Assembly: GCA_030597485.1 (NCBI GenBank) | Contig: JAUVRU010000079.1 | Coordinates: 1-7,511 of the forward strand | Direction of reading: 5' to 3' | DNA: 7,511 nt | From: Anaerolineae bacterium | GTDB lineage: Bacteria; Chloroflexota; Anaerolineae; 4572-78; NAK82 | Part shown: positions 1 through 5,850 of the stretch, one piece after another | Position numbering within the stretch: position 1 is the first letter of the stretch | How the letters are laid out: each line of letters opens with the position of its first letter | Program-made: the position numbers and the translations under genes | Notes under the pieces: model-generated | What the model was told of the DNA's origin: nothing | Databases searched by the model: none | The model's input: only the letters and a program-made list of their open reading frames with translations

Positions 1-1737
1 TACAGCGTACCGGTCACCATAGCCCTGACATTAGGCAGCACGGCTTTGGGCACGCATGTCTACTTCGAGACGGCTGCCGTCATCATCACCCTCATCAAGC
101 TGGGCAAACTGTTGGAGGCACGGGCCACGGGCCAGACCCGCGCCGCCATCCAGGCGCTACTGGGCTTGCGGGCGAAGACCGCCCGAGTGGTGCGCGATGG
201 ACAGGAACTAGACGCCCCCATTGAACAAGTAGCAGTGGGCGACATTGTTATCGTCAGGCCCGGCGAGAGAATCCCGGTGGACGGCGTCGTGGTGGAAGGC
301 CAGTCATCGGTGGATGAAAGCATGCTGACCGGCGAAAGCCTGCCCGTGGACAAGAAACCGGGTCATCAGGTCATCGGCGCCACCATAAACAAACAAGGAT
401 TGCTCAAGTTCGAGGCCACCAAGGTCGGCGCTGAGACAGCCCTGGCACAGATAATCCGCCTGGTGCAAGAGGCGCAAGGGAGCAAGGCTCCTATCCAGCG
501 TCTGGCCGACCAGGTGGCCAGCGTTTTTGTGCCGGTTGTCATCACCATCGCCCTGGTCACGTTGCTGGTGTGGTGGTTTGTGGTGGGCGCCGGATTCACG
601 CCCGCTATGATCCGTATGGTGGCGGTGCTGGTCATTGCTTGTCCCTGCGCCTTGGGGCTGGCCACGCCCACAGCGGTGATGGTAGGTACCGGCCTGGGGG
701 CTCAGCATGGGATTCTCTTCAAGAGCAGCGCAGCGCTGGAGCAAGCCCACGCGATCAAGGTCGTGGTGCTCGACAAGACCGGCACCATCACCGCGGGCCA
801 GCCCACGGTCACCGACGTTGTGGCATCAAACGACTCTTCCGATGCCGAGGGGTGGCTGCTGCGGCTGGCGGCTTCCGCCGAGCGCGGCAGTGAGCACCCC
901 CTGGGCGAGGCCGTCGTGCAAGCGGCGCAAGGACGCGGCCTGTCGCTGGCCCAGCCGGATCGGTTTGAGGCGATAGCAGGGCAAGGCATCGTGACCCAGG
1001 TCGAAGGGCATTTGGTGGCCGTGGGGAACCGCAGACTGATGACCGAAAACTCGATTCGCCTTGACGGACTGGATACCGAGGCGAACCGTTTGCAGTCGGA
1101 GGCGAAGACCGCCATGTGGGTAGCGGTCGACGGACAGGCGGTTGGCTTGAGTGCGGTAGCCGACACTCCCAAACCGGGCTCAAAGGAAGCTGTGGCCGAG
1201 ATGCACCGGTTGGGCCTCCAGGTGATGATGATGACCGGCGACAACTGGGCCACGGCTGAAGCCATTGCCCGGGAGATGGAGATAGATCGGGTGCTGGCCG
1301 AAGTGCTGCCGGGCGACAAAGCAGCCAAGATCGAGGAGCTACAGGGGGAAGGGATCGGCCTGGTGGCAATGGTCGGTGATGGCATCAACGATGCGCCAGC
1401 TTTGGCCCAGGCTGATGTTGGCATTGCCATCGGCACCGGCGCAGACGTGGCCATGGAGACAGCCGACGTCACGCTGATGCGCGGCGACCTGCGCTCCGTG
1501 CCCCAGGCCATCGGCCTGAGCCACGCCACTATGCGGACGATCAAGCAGAATCTCTTCTGGGCTTTCTTCTACAATGCTATCCTCATTCCGGTGGCAGCCG
1601 GCGTCCTCTATCCGTTCGCTGCCCTGCCCATGATGCTACGGGCGCTACACCCGGTGCTGGCTGCCTTCGCGATGGCATTCAGCAGCGTAACCGTCGTCGC
1701 CAACAGTCTGCGGCTACGGGCTGCAAAGTGGGGGTGA
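1..1737 (+). CDS. copA: CopA-type Cu+ exporting P1B-ATPase, 5' end cut by window edge
   Basis: Inner-membrane ATPase that pumps Cu+ (possibly Ag+) out of the cytoplasm. The frame is open from base 1, so the TTG at 46 is internal, and 578 residues are visible. In fragment numbering they show the last helix before the actuator domain ([14 protein letters not shown]), TGES at 110-113, the CPC metal site at 214-216 in membrane helix 6, the phosphorylation motif DKTGT at 258-262, the nucleotide-domain HP at 299-300 and GDGIND at 459-464. The Cu+ selectivity residues of the last two helices are present: YN at 524-525 and M-x-x-S-S at 558-562. The N-terminal metal-binding domain(s) and first membrane helices lie outside the window. 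No copper chaperone or CsoR/CueR regulator follows, and no terminator is evident after the TGA. The family call and Cu+ specificity are secure from the motifs; Ag+ transport is only possible. Confidence 0.97.
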   Translation, partial: YSVPVTIALTLGSTALGTHVYFETAAVIITLIKLGKLLEARATGQTRAAIQALLGLRAKTARVVRDGQELDAPIEQVAVGDIVIVRPGERIPVDGVVVEGQSSVDESMLTGESLPVDKKPGHQVIGATINKQGLLKFEATKVGAETALAQIIRLVQEAQGSKAPIQRLADQVASVFVPVVITIALVTLLVWWFVVGAGFTPAMIRMVAVLVIACPCALGLATPTAVMVGTGLGAQHGILFKSSAALEQAHAIKVVVLDKTGTITAGQPTVTDVVASNDSSDAEGWLLRLAASAERGSEHPLGEAVVQAAQGRGLSLAQPDRFEAIAGQGIVTQVEGHLVAVGNRRLMTENSIRLDGLDTEANRLQSEAKTAMWVAVDGQAVGLSAVADTPKPGSKEAVAEMHRLGLQVMMMTGDNWATAEAIAREMEIDRVLAEVLPGDKAAKIEELQGEGIGLVAMVGDGINDAPALAQADVGIAIGTGADVAMETADVTLMRGDLRSVPQAIGLSHATMRTIKQNLFWAFFYNAILIPVAAGVLYPFAALPMMLRALHPVLAAFAMAFSSVTVVANSLRLRAAKWG

Positions 1738-1833
1738 GACGCCCGAACGCCAGGATTGATACACCAATAATGGACTGTGCCGATCCGAGACGCGTGATCT
1801 AGCCACCTGATACTTCGGTCATATGGTTCCAAT

Positions 1834-1919
1834 AGGACGCAGATGAACGCGGACGCACGCTGATTTCTCTGGGTTTCTTATGTTTTCATCTGCGAGGATT
1901 AGCGAAAACCTGTGTCCCA
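1834..1919. repeat. Intergenic dyad repeat, copy 1 (CGCAGA...CTGATTT family)
   Basis: This AT-richer block lies downstream of copA. A perfect 10-base inverted repeat (cgcagatgaa at 1838-1847, ttcatctgcg at 1885-1894) brackets a 37-base spacer containing gctgattt. The block ends in tgtccca. A second block with the same order of elements occurs at 3452-3551. Both are in gaps, lack an open frame and differ in base composition from their neighbours. Similar 'acgcagat..acgctgattt' intergenic sequence is familiar from several bacterial genomes, including Chloroflexota, but its function is not known to me. Exact ends are uncertain. The rest of 1738-1966 shows nothing recognisable. Confidence 0.5.
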
Positions 1920-1966
1920 TTCAGAACTGTCAGGTAGCCAGGCGCGTGATAAGGCTTGTCCTTTGC

Positions 1967-2089
1967 CTACGGAAGGTGGGAGGCTGAGTCGACCAGCTCG
2001 CTGCCCAGTCGAATCTCGAAATGCAGATGAGGGCCGGCGTAGCTACGAAAGGTCTCGGCGCTGACCTGACGCACCCGAACTGCAGTGCT
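1967..2089 (-). pseudogene. Remnant of the C-terminal end of an M23 (lysostaphin-like) metallopeptidase
   Basis: Reading leftwards from 2089 gives 40 residues ending at a TAG (1967-1969). They contain SYAGPHLHFEIRLG followed by ELVDSASHLP. The H-L-H-F-E segment is the conserved zinc/active-site end of M23 peptidases, which cleave cell-wall peptide bridges. What follows resembles the usual C-terminus (...VDP...LP). The rest of the domain, including the first zinc ligands (HxxxD), is absent. Upstream in the same frame are a TGA (2090-2092) and then the Flp pilin coding sequence, so there is no independent start. The remnant therefore looks like the 3' stump of a gene whose 5' part was lost. The motif is seen directly; the deletion history is inferred. 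Confidence 0.6.
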
Positions 2090-2227
2090 TCAGAGATCCC
2101 GTAGAGGTATGGTATAGAGGCTTCTGCCCATCATTGAAAGTGCTGCCACGGCAATAATGGCAACCAACGCTATCAGGAGGGCGTATTCAACCAAGCCCTG
2201 ACCACGCTCCCCTTTCTGATGTCGCAT
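2090..2227 (-). CDS. Flp-type pilin precursor (Flp/Fap family), possibly altered C-terminus
   Basis: A 45-residue protein beginning MRHQKGERGQGLVEYALL and continuing as a hydrophobic helix (residues about 15-33). This is the layout of Flp prepilins: a short charged leader, a Gly (residue 9), four residues, then Glu-Tyr (14-15), cut after Gly by a TadV-like prepilin peptidase and assembled into Tad pili. The ATG at 2225-2227 is preceded by AGGAG at good spacing; an upstream in-frame ATG at 2293 would add a leader without pilin features. The protein is slightly shorter than usual (50-60 residues), and its last residues (PLRDL) look unlike a normal Flp tail. The frame beyond the TGA continues into the M23 remnant, so the 3' end may be a deletion junction. 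No other Tad genes are in view. Confidence 0.78.
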   Translation of the reverse strand: MRHQKGERGQGLVEYALLIALVAIIAVAALSMMGRSLYTIPLRDL

Positions 2228-2268
2228 GTTGGCTCCTGGGACTACCACCTGGCCGTTCTGAGCCGGAT

Positions 2269-2277
2269 TGTATATCA
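2269..2277 (-). promoter_or_regulatory. Possible extended -10 promoter for the Flp pilin gene
   Basis: On the minus strand the sequence reads TGATATACA, a TGn extended -10 element, about 40 bases upstream of the pilin ATG. No convincing -35 hexamer lies 16-18 bases further upstream. Position fits; the match is imperfect, so this is tentative. Confidence 0.28.
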
Positions 2278-2420
2278 ATCCACCACGTCTCATAAGTCGT
2301 CAGGGGCCGGAGGTTTCGAAGCAGGGCCGATATTCCTTGTGGGGGATCCTATTGGACATCGGACGGATCAGGAACACAGCCCTACAGCAGGCTCAGGCAT
2401 TGATACCGTCGAAGTGGAAC

Positions 2421-2456
2421 AAAAAGCGAGACCGGCTGTTGCCGCCAGCCGGTCCC
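2421..2456 (-). terminator. Intrinsic terminator, minus strand
   Basis: The perfect 8-base stem gaccggct (2430-2437) / agccggtc (2447-2454) has a 9-base loop. On the minus-strand RNA it extends by a U.G wobble (2429/2455) and a C-G pair (2428/2456). On the plus strand the position 2429/2455 pair would be A-C. The 3' arm is followed on the minus strand by GC and then five Ts (2425-2421). Both the wobble and the T tract favour a minus-strand transcript. It lies about 190 bases upstream of the Flp gene, so it ends something separate from that gene, or acts in a leader. Confidence 0.55.
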
Positions 2457-2563
2457 AAAAGGAGGAGAAGAGGAGATTGCCTTCCCTGGAGTCTCGTGCA
2501 CGTTACCTCTTGTGCCTTCCGTCCAGGGTGATGATCGTCCTTGACCACCTTAGCCACGCTTCA
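2421..2563 (-). ncRNA. Candidate small RNA of about 140 nt, unknown family
   Basis: A strong extended -10 element (TGCTATAAT, minus strand, 2578-2570) and an intrinsic terminator (2421-2456) enclose about 140 bases with no credible protein. Predicted start is about 2563. Internal structure: the minus-strand arm complementary to 2522-2528 can pair with the one at 2484-2490 (7 perfect pairs, CCCTGGA/TCCAGGG). Inside it a 4-pair stem (2498-2501 with 2512-2515) is possible. A CU-rich, probably unpaired run (2457-2476) precedes the terminator and includes CCUCCUUU, the anti-Shine-Dalgarno core. I compared it by eye with 6S RNA, small SRP RNA, tRNA and the c-di-GMP riboswitch and found no match. 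It could instead be a terminated leader of the Flp gene 190 bases downstream. Promoter and terminator are seen; transcription is inferred. Confidence 0.42.
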
Positions 2564-2569
2564 GAGACC

Positions 2570-2578
2570 ATTATAGCA
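2570..2578 (-). promoter_or_regulatory. Extended -10 promoter (TGCTATAAT) driving the candidate small RNA
   Basis: The minus strand reads TGC TATAAT, an exact TGn plus consensus -10 hexamer. The -35 region at 17-18 base spacing (around 2593-2599) matches only weakly, as is usual for extended -10 promoters. There is no open frame of recognisable type for it to serve immediately downstream. Confidence 0.5.
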
Positions 2579-2983
2579 CATGACAATGAACATTGCTGAA
2601 CGCGAACCCTACGAGACCCATACAGCAAGATGTCGCCTAGCGAACGCTCTCTTGCCCGCTCCCAGATTGCTACACGGGGCGCGTGTGACGTACTCATTCA
2701 TGACTCCTCTGAAATCACGAGGATTTCACCGCTCACCTGCCCCCACCTGCACTGGCACCGCGCGTGCGCGGTGCAAGTGCGCGCTGCCGCGCAGCGGCGG
2801 TGCCAGGGGACAGGCTGCGATCTCAGCGTTCTCCCTGGCCCGCTGGCGCGAGCCACCTGTGCCGCACCCACAGGTGCAGGCAGGACGGGCCGCGGTGAGA
2901 AGACGTCTTTTCAGACGAGTCATTCATTGGATCGCCACGAACCGAAATTTGACGCGAGACAGAGATGCAGCGGAGGCACCACT
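2579..2983. other. GC-rich intergenic stretch with several hairpins upstream of the Mut7-C gene
   Basis: No recognisable gene is found here. The in-frame extension of Mut7-C back to 2630 is low-complexity, Arg/Ala/Cys-rich and unlike the family. Visible dyads: gaaatc/gatttc (2711-2716, 2722-2727); a near-perfect palindrome gcaccgcgc/gcgcggtgc (2755-2763, 2766-2774); an outer pair ctggcaccgc/gcggtgccag (2752-2761, 2797-2806) sharing the same left arm; cacctgtg/cacaggtg (2854-2861, 2869-2876); and the palindrome aagacgtctt (2900-2909). None is followed by a T tract on either strand, so they are not plain terminators. No convincing promoter for the Mut7-C gene was seen. Confidence 0.4.
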
Positions 2984-3439
2984 ATGGGCGAGGGACAATC
3001 TGTCCGCTTCGTGCTGGACGTGATGTTGGGTAGCTTGGCCCGCTGGTTGCGCCGGATGGGGTATGATGCCGACTATGCCAACCAGCGGGATGACCCCGAA
3101 CTGGTGCGAATCGCGCGCGCCGAGAATCGGGTGCTCCTCACCCGTGACCGGGAGTTGGCCGGTCACCGCGGGGTGCGCTCCCTGCTGGTAGAAAGCCAAA
3201 CGCTTGACGAGCAGTTGGCACAGGTCACGGCCGCTTTCCCCCTGACACCAGGCAGCGCCTCGGGACGGTGTTCGGAGTGCAACTCACCCCTCGTTGACGT
3301 CGCCCGTGCTGAGGTCGCCCACCAGGTGCCGACCTACGTGCTCCGGCACCATACCCGATTTCAACGATGTCCTGGTTGCCACCGCATCTACTGGCAGGGA
3401 AGCCACTGGCAGAACATGCAGGCCCGGCTAGAGCCATAG
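2984..3439 (+). CDS. Mut7-C RNase domain protein with C-terminal zinc ribbon (DUF82 family)
   Basis: A 151-residue cytoplasmic protein of the Mut7-C family, a PIN-like nuclease fold predicted to act on RNA; no substrate is known. Residues 9-60 carry the family pattern: FVLD with Asp12, then LGSLARWLRRMGYD, then D36-D37, and VLLTRDREL with Asp55. These acidic residues are the likely metal-binding site. Residues 96-132 form a zinc ribbon with CSEC (96-99) and CPGC (129-132), followed by the typical IYWQGSHW. The length is normal for the stand-alone bacterial form. The ATG at 2984 was chosen because GGAGG sits 7 bases upstream and homologous proteins begin here; the open frame extends back to 2630 without family-like sequence. 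The gene stands alone and converges on the oxidoreductase gene, so context adds no functional clue. Confidence 0.92.
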   Translation: MGEGQSVRFVLDVMLGSLARWLRRMGYDADYANQRDDPELVRIARAENRVLLTRDRELAGHRGVRSLLVESQTLDEQLAQVTAAFPLTPGSASGRCSECNSPLVDVARAEVAHQVPTYVLRHHTRFQRCPGCHRIYWQGSHWQNMQARLEP

Positions 3440-3451
3440 TCGGTCGGGGAT

Positions 3452-3551
3452 AGCACGCAGACTACACTGATTTTACACAGACTCTCGCTGTTTCATTTTC
3501 AAGACTCTGCGTGAATCGGCGGTCGATCAGCGTTTTCAGCGTTCTGTCCCA
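3452..3551. repeat. Intergenic dyad repeat, copy 2 (CGCAGA...CTGATTT family)
   Basis: This repeat lies between the convergent Mut7-C and oxidoreductase genes. The perfect inverted repeat cacgcaga (3454-3461) / tctgcgtg (3506-3513) encloses ctgatttt and a pyrimidine-rich run. The block ends with agcgtt...tgtccca, as copy 1 does (agcg...tgtccca). The two copies are clearly diverged but keep the same order of elements, and each keeps its own terminal complementarity, which suggests selection on, or recent origin as, a foldable element. No T-tailed terminator for either flanking gene is evident in 3440-3607. Confidence 0.5.
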
Positions 3552-3607
3552 CCTTCAATTGAACGGTTGCCTGGTTGTTTGGCTGGCTCGCTGACCAGAT
3601 AGCACTG

Positions 3608-5530
3608 CTATAGGCTAAGCTCGTCAGCCACCCAGCCGATGCTCAGTGACTCCAGGGTGGCTCGTGTTGGATATCCGGTCTCTGGATCCCAGCCACACAT
3701 TGCATAGTACGTATCGACGGCCTGTTGCCATTCCTCGCGGTTCAGCACATAGCCGTCGCTCGGGCCGTCCTTGAGAGGCCGGTCGAAGAACCTGTCAGGT
3801 AGGGTATCGGCCTCGCGCCCGATCCCCTCACGTGCATTGAAAGCGCGCAGCATGTTGAGTCGTCTCTCGCCCACCTTCATGAGTTCGTACAAGCTGGTCT
3901 CCCATCCCGTAACCGCCCGGATGACCTCCACCAACTGGCTAGCGCTATACAGGTGCCACGCGGGGCCATAGACGAACTGGCACACATTGAGGCTGTCGGT
4001 AGCGCTGTAGAAGTGCTGGGTGACCAGAGCGTAACGCACCACTTCAGCATTGAGCGCTAGATCTGGCTGCGGGTCGAGCAATCCCAGCTCGGGCATGCGT
4101 TCCGGGTATGGCTCATAGGCCGGGTCGTGTTCGTGTGACTGGTGATCAGCACCGAAAGGGTTGACGGCGTACATGAGGGCCAGGCTACGCTTCACCTGTG
4201 GCATGTGGGCCGGTGCTTCCTGATTCTTGGAGGTGGTGAGGAAACGCTCGGTGTCCCGGCCTATTCTGGCAGCCGCCCGGGCTGAACCTTCTGCCAGGAT
4301 GTCCCCGAATCCCTCGCGCTTGGCAATCAACTCCGTCATCTTGACCATGGCTTCAGCGTTGCCAAAGCCCAGTTCGATTCCGCCAGTGTCCTCAAGCGTG
4401 AGCAACCCCTCTTCAAAGCACTCCATAGCCCAGGCAATCGTGGCCCCACACGAGATGGTATCCAGCCCGTACTTGTTGCACAGCTCGTTGGCCTTGCTTA
4501 CGGCAGCCAAATCGCTGATCCCGCAGCAGGATCCCAGGGTGGAGGTGGTCTCGTACTCCGGTCCGCCGTACCTGGGGTCCACCTGGTAGGGCCCCTCTGC
4601 AATCTCGACGACCCGCTTGCAGCGAACAGTGCAAGCGTAGCAGGTATCGCGCCCTTGACGGTCCTGCTTGCCCTCAGCAGTGCCGCGCAGCACGGTGTCG
4701 TACATAGTAGGACCGTCAAGGGCCTCCCAGCCGTCAAAGACACCACTGGCCCAGTTGTGGGTTGGCAGCCCGCCATCCGTCTGCTGACCGCCAGTGGTTT
4801 GGGCGGTCCCATACTTGCCTAATCCGGCTATGTCCGATTGGGGTAGATTGTCTACTCCCCAGCGAGCCAGCCGGTTCAGCGCTTCTTTGTCGGCAATGCG
4901 GGGCTTCCGGGTGCCGCGCACGGCCACAGCCTTAAGGTTCTTCGATCCCATCACGGCGCCCATGCCGGTGCGCCCGTTGGCACGGTTGCTCATGCTCATG
5001 ATAGCCGCGAAGCGCACCCCGTTTTCGCCACCCGGTCCGGTCTGAAGCACTTGAATCTTGTCATCACCCAGCTCTTCCTTGAGCAAATCCTCCACATCAC
5101 CGGTAACGCGACCCCACAGATGACTGGCATCGCGCAATTCGGCCTGCCCATCGTGTATCCACAGGTAGACCGGTTTCTCGGCTTTTCCCTTGACCACAAT
5201 GCCATCAAAGCCGGCAAACTTCATCTCCGCCGGAAAAAAGCCACCACTCTGGGCATCGCCAACACAGCCTGTCAGCGGGGACTTGGCCGAAGCCGTCAAG
5301 CGGCTCTGTCCCGATATGGGAGCGCCGGTTATCACACTCAGGCACAGAGTAAGGACATTGTCCGGCCCCATCGGGTCAACATCGGGCGGCATTTCCTTGA
5401 GAAGGTAGTAGAGCCCCATCGCGCTGCCACCCATATACTTGCGGTAGAACAGCTCATCAGGCTCCTCAATTGCGAGGTCGCCGGCTGTCAGATCCACGTG
5501 CAGAACGCTCTTGTTGTATCCATGCGGCAT
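3608..5530 (-). CDS. Aldehyde ferredoxin oxidoreductase family protein (tungsten/molybdenum bis-pterin enzyme)
   Basis: A 640-residue cytoplasmic enzyme of the AOR family, which oxidises aldehydes to carboxylates with ferredoxin as electron acceptor, using a W- or Mo-bis-pterin cofactor and a 4Fe-4S cluster. The N-terminal domain (about 1-205) ends in the pterin-binding motif GRTGMGAVMGSKNLK (186-200). The cluster ligands are C297-x2-C300-x3-C304 and, distantly, Cys517 (DSLNVCQF). The active-site strand GPEYET (323-328, Glu325) and the GADH segment (His463) are present. The usual length is about 600-650 residues. ATG at 5530 is chosen: AAGGGAG lies 8 bases upstream and homologues begin MP.GYN...HVDL. 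An in-frame TTG at 5578 overlaps the preceding stop but has no ribosome site. It is last in an operon after a MoaD-like sulfur carrier. KNQEAPAHMPQ (435-445) and the His-rich GADHQSHEHDP suggest a subfamily distinct from the classic archaeal AOR. Substrate unknown. Confidence 0.97.
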   Translation of the reverse strand: MPHGYNKSVLHVDLTAGDLAIEEPDELFYRKYMGGSAMGLYYLLKEMPPDVDPMGPDNVLTLCLSVITGAPISGQSRLTASAKSPLTGCVGDAQSGGFFPAEMKFAGFDGIVVKGKAEKPVYLWIHDGQAELRDASHLWGRVTGDVEDLLKEELGDDKIQVLQTGPGGENGVRFAAIMSMSNRANGRTGMGAVMGSKNLKAVAVRGTRKPRIADKEALNRLARWGVDNLPQSDIAGLGKYGTAQTTGGQQTDGGLPTHNWASGVFDGWEALDGPTMYDTVLRGTAEGKQDRQGRDTCYACTVRCKRVVEIAEGPYQVDPRYGGPEYETTSTLGSCCGISDLAAVSKANELCNKYGLDTISCGATIAWAMECFEEGLLTLEDTGGIELGFGNAEAMVKMTELIAKREGFGDILAEGSARAAARIGRDTERFLTTSKNQEAPAHMPQVKRSLALMYAVNPFGADHQSHEHDPAYEPYPERMPELGLLDPQPDLALNAEVVRYALVTQHFYSATDSLNVCQFVYGPAWHLYSASQLVEVIRAVTGWETSLYELMKVGERRLNMLRAFNAREGIGREADTLPDRFFDRPLKDGPSDGYVLNREEWQQAVDTYYAMCGWDPETGYPTRATLESLSIGWVADELSL

Positions 5531-5574
5531 GGTCGTATCTCCCTTCTGTATTGATCTGCGAATCATGTATGTGC

Positions 5575-5808
5575 TCAACCGCCACCAACCAGGGTGTCAA
5601 TCACAACGCGATCCCCATCTTGAAGGACATAAGTCGCATCTATCCTTGGCTGGTCATTGACCGCTACGATAACCCGCCGTTTGATGCCCAGGTGGTTCAG
5701 AAAATCGCCGACAGTAGCGTCGTTGTTCAATCGGATTGTGGCCTGCCCCTTGGCCTCGGGAGAAAGCAGGTCTCGCAGAACGCCGCGCAGGTGAACGTTG
5801 ACTTGCAG
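5575..5808 (-). CDS. MoaD/ThiS-family sulfur carrier (beta-grasp, C-terminal GGG), CTG start
   Basis: A 77-residue protein beginning (M)QVNVHLRGVLRDLL and ending DGDRVVIDTLVGGG. The ubiquitin-like pattern is complete: a first strand, a helix at 33-41 (VGDFLNHLGI), then VIVAVNDQ, then the D-G-D-x-V-x-I strand before the di-glycine tail. In this family the tail is adenylylated by MoeB/ThiF-like enzymes and thiocarboxylated to donate sulfur, here probably to the pterin dithiolene of the AOR cofactor. No ATG, GTG or TTG lies between the upstream in-frame TAG and the first strand. CTG at 5808 sits exactly 7 bases after AAGGAGG and gives the normal family N-terminus, so I take it as the start. It lies 42 bases after the peptidase gene and 44 before the AOR gene. 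ThiS or a SAMP-like protein modifier are alternatives; the AOR context favours a cofactor role. Confidence 0.87.
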   Translation of the reverse strand: MQVNVHLRGVLRDLLSPEAKGQATIRLNNDATVGDFLNHLGIKRRVIVAVNDQPRIDATYVLQDGDRVVIDTLVGGG

Positions 5809-5815
5809 TTGACTG

Positions 5816-5822
5816 CCTCCTT
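5816..5822 (-). promoter_or_regulatory. Consensus ribosome binding site deciding the CTG start of the MoaD-like gene
   Basis: The minus strand reads AAGGAGG, a full match to the anti-Shine-Dalgarno sequence, with 7 bases to the CTG at 5808-5806. An ATG at 5828 upstream of this site is in a different frame and reads into unrelated sequence. The site therefore fixes the start of the sulfur-carrier gene at a non-standard codon. Confidence 0.72.
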
Positions 5823-5850
5823 GCCCATACTACCGGCAGGTCACGGCCGA

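Noticed and set aside
304..1544. Long open frames antisense to the copper ATPase
   Set aside because: They arise from the GC-rich coding strand's codon pattern, are Ser/Pro/Arg/Ala-rich and show no domain; the plus-strand frame carries all P-type ATPase motifs.
2300..2330. Similarity of minus-strand AAACCTCCGGCC to the c-di-GMP-I (GEMM) riboswitch core
   Set aside because: Only the CCTCCGGCC piece matches; the GGGACGCAAAGCC context and the second conserved helix are absent.
2456..2565. tRNA-like GTGGCTAAGGTGGTCAAGG on the minus strand near the small RNA start
   Set aside because: There is no T-arm (GGTTCGA..CC), no acceptor stem pairing and no anticodon arm at the right distance.
2457..2599. 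Plus-strand ribosome-site-like AAAGGAGG followed by a short open frame from a TTG near 2477
   Set aside because: The predicted peptide has no recognisable domain and ends at TGA 2599. The purine run is the complement of the small RNA's CU-rich tract, and the terminator pairs better on the minus strand.
2630..2983. In-frame N-terminal extension of the Mut7-C protein (about 118 residues)
   Set aside because: It is Arg/Ala/Cys-rich, low in hydrophobic pattern and unlike the family; a good ribosome site and the family N-terminus are found at 2984.
5531..5578. Longer oxidoreductase start (TTG 5578 or ATG 5566)
   Set aside because: Neither has a ribosome site; ATG 5530 has AAGGGAG 8 bases upstream and matches the family N-terminus.
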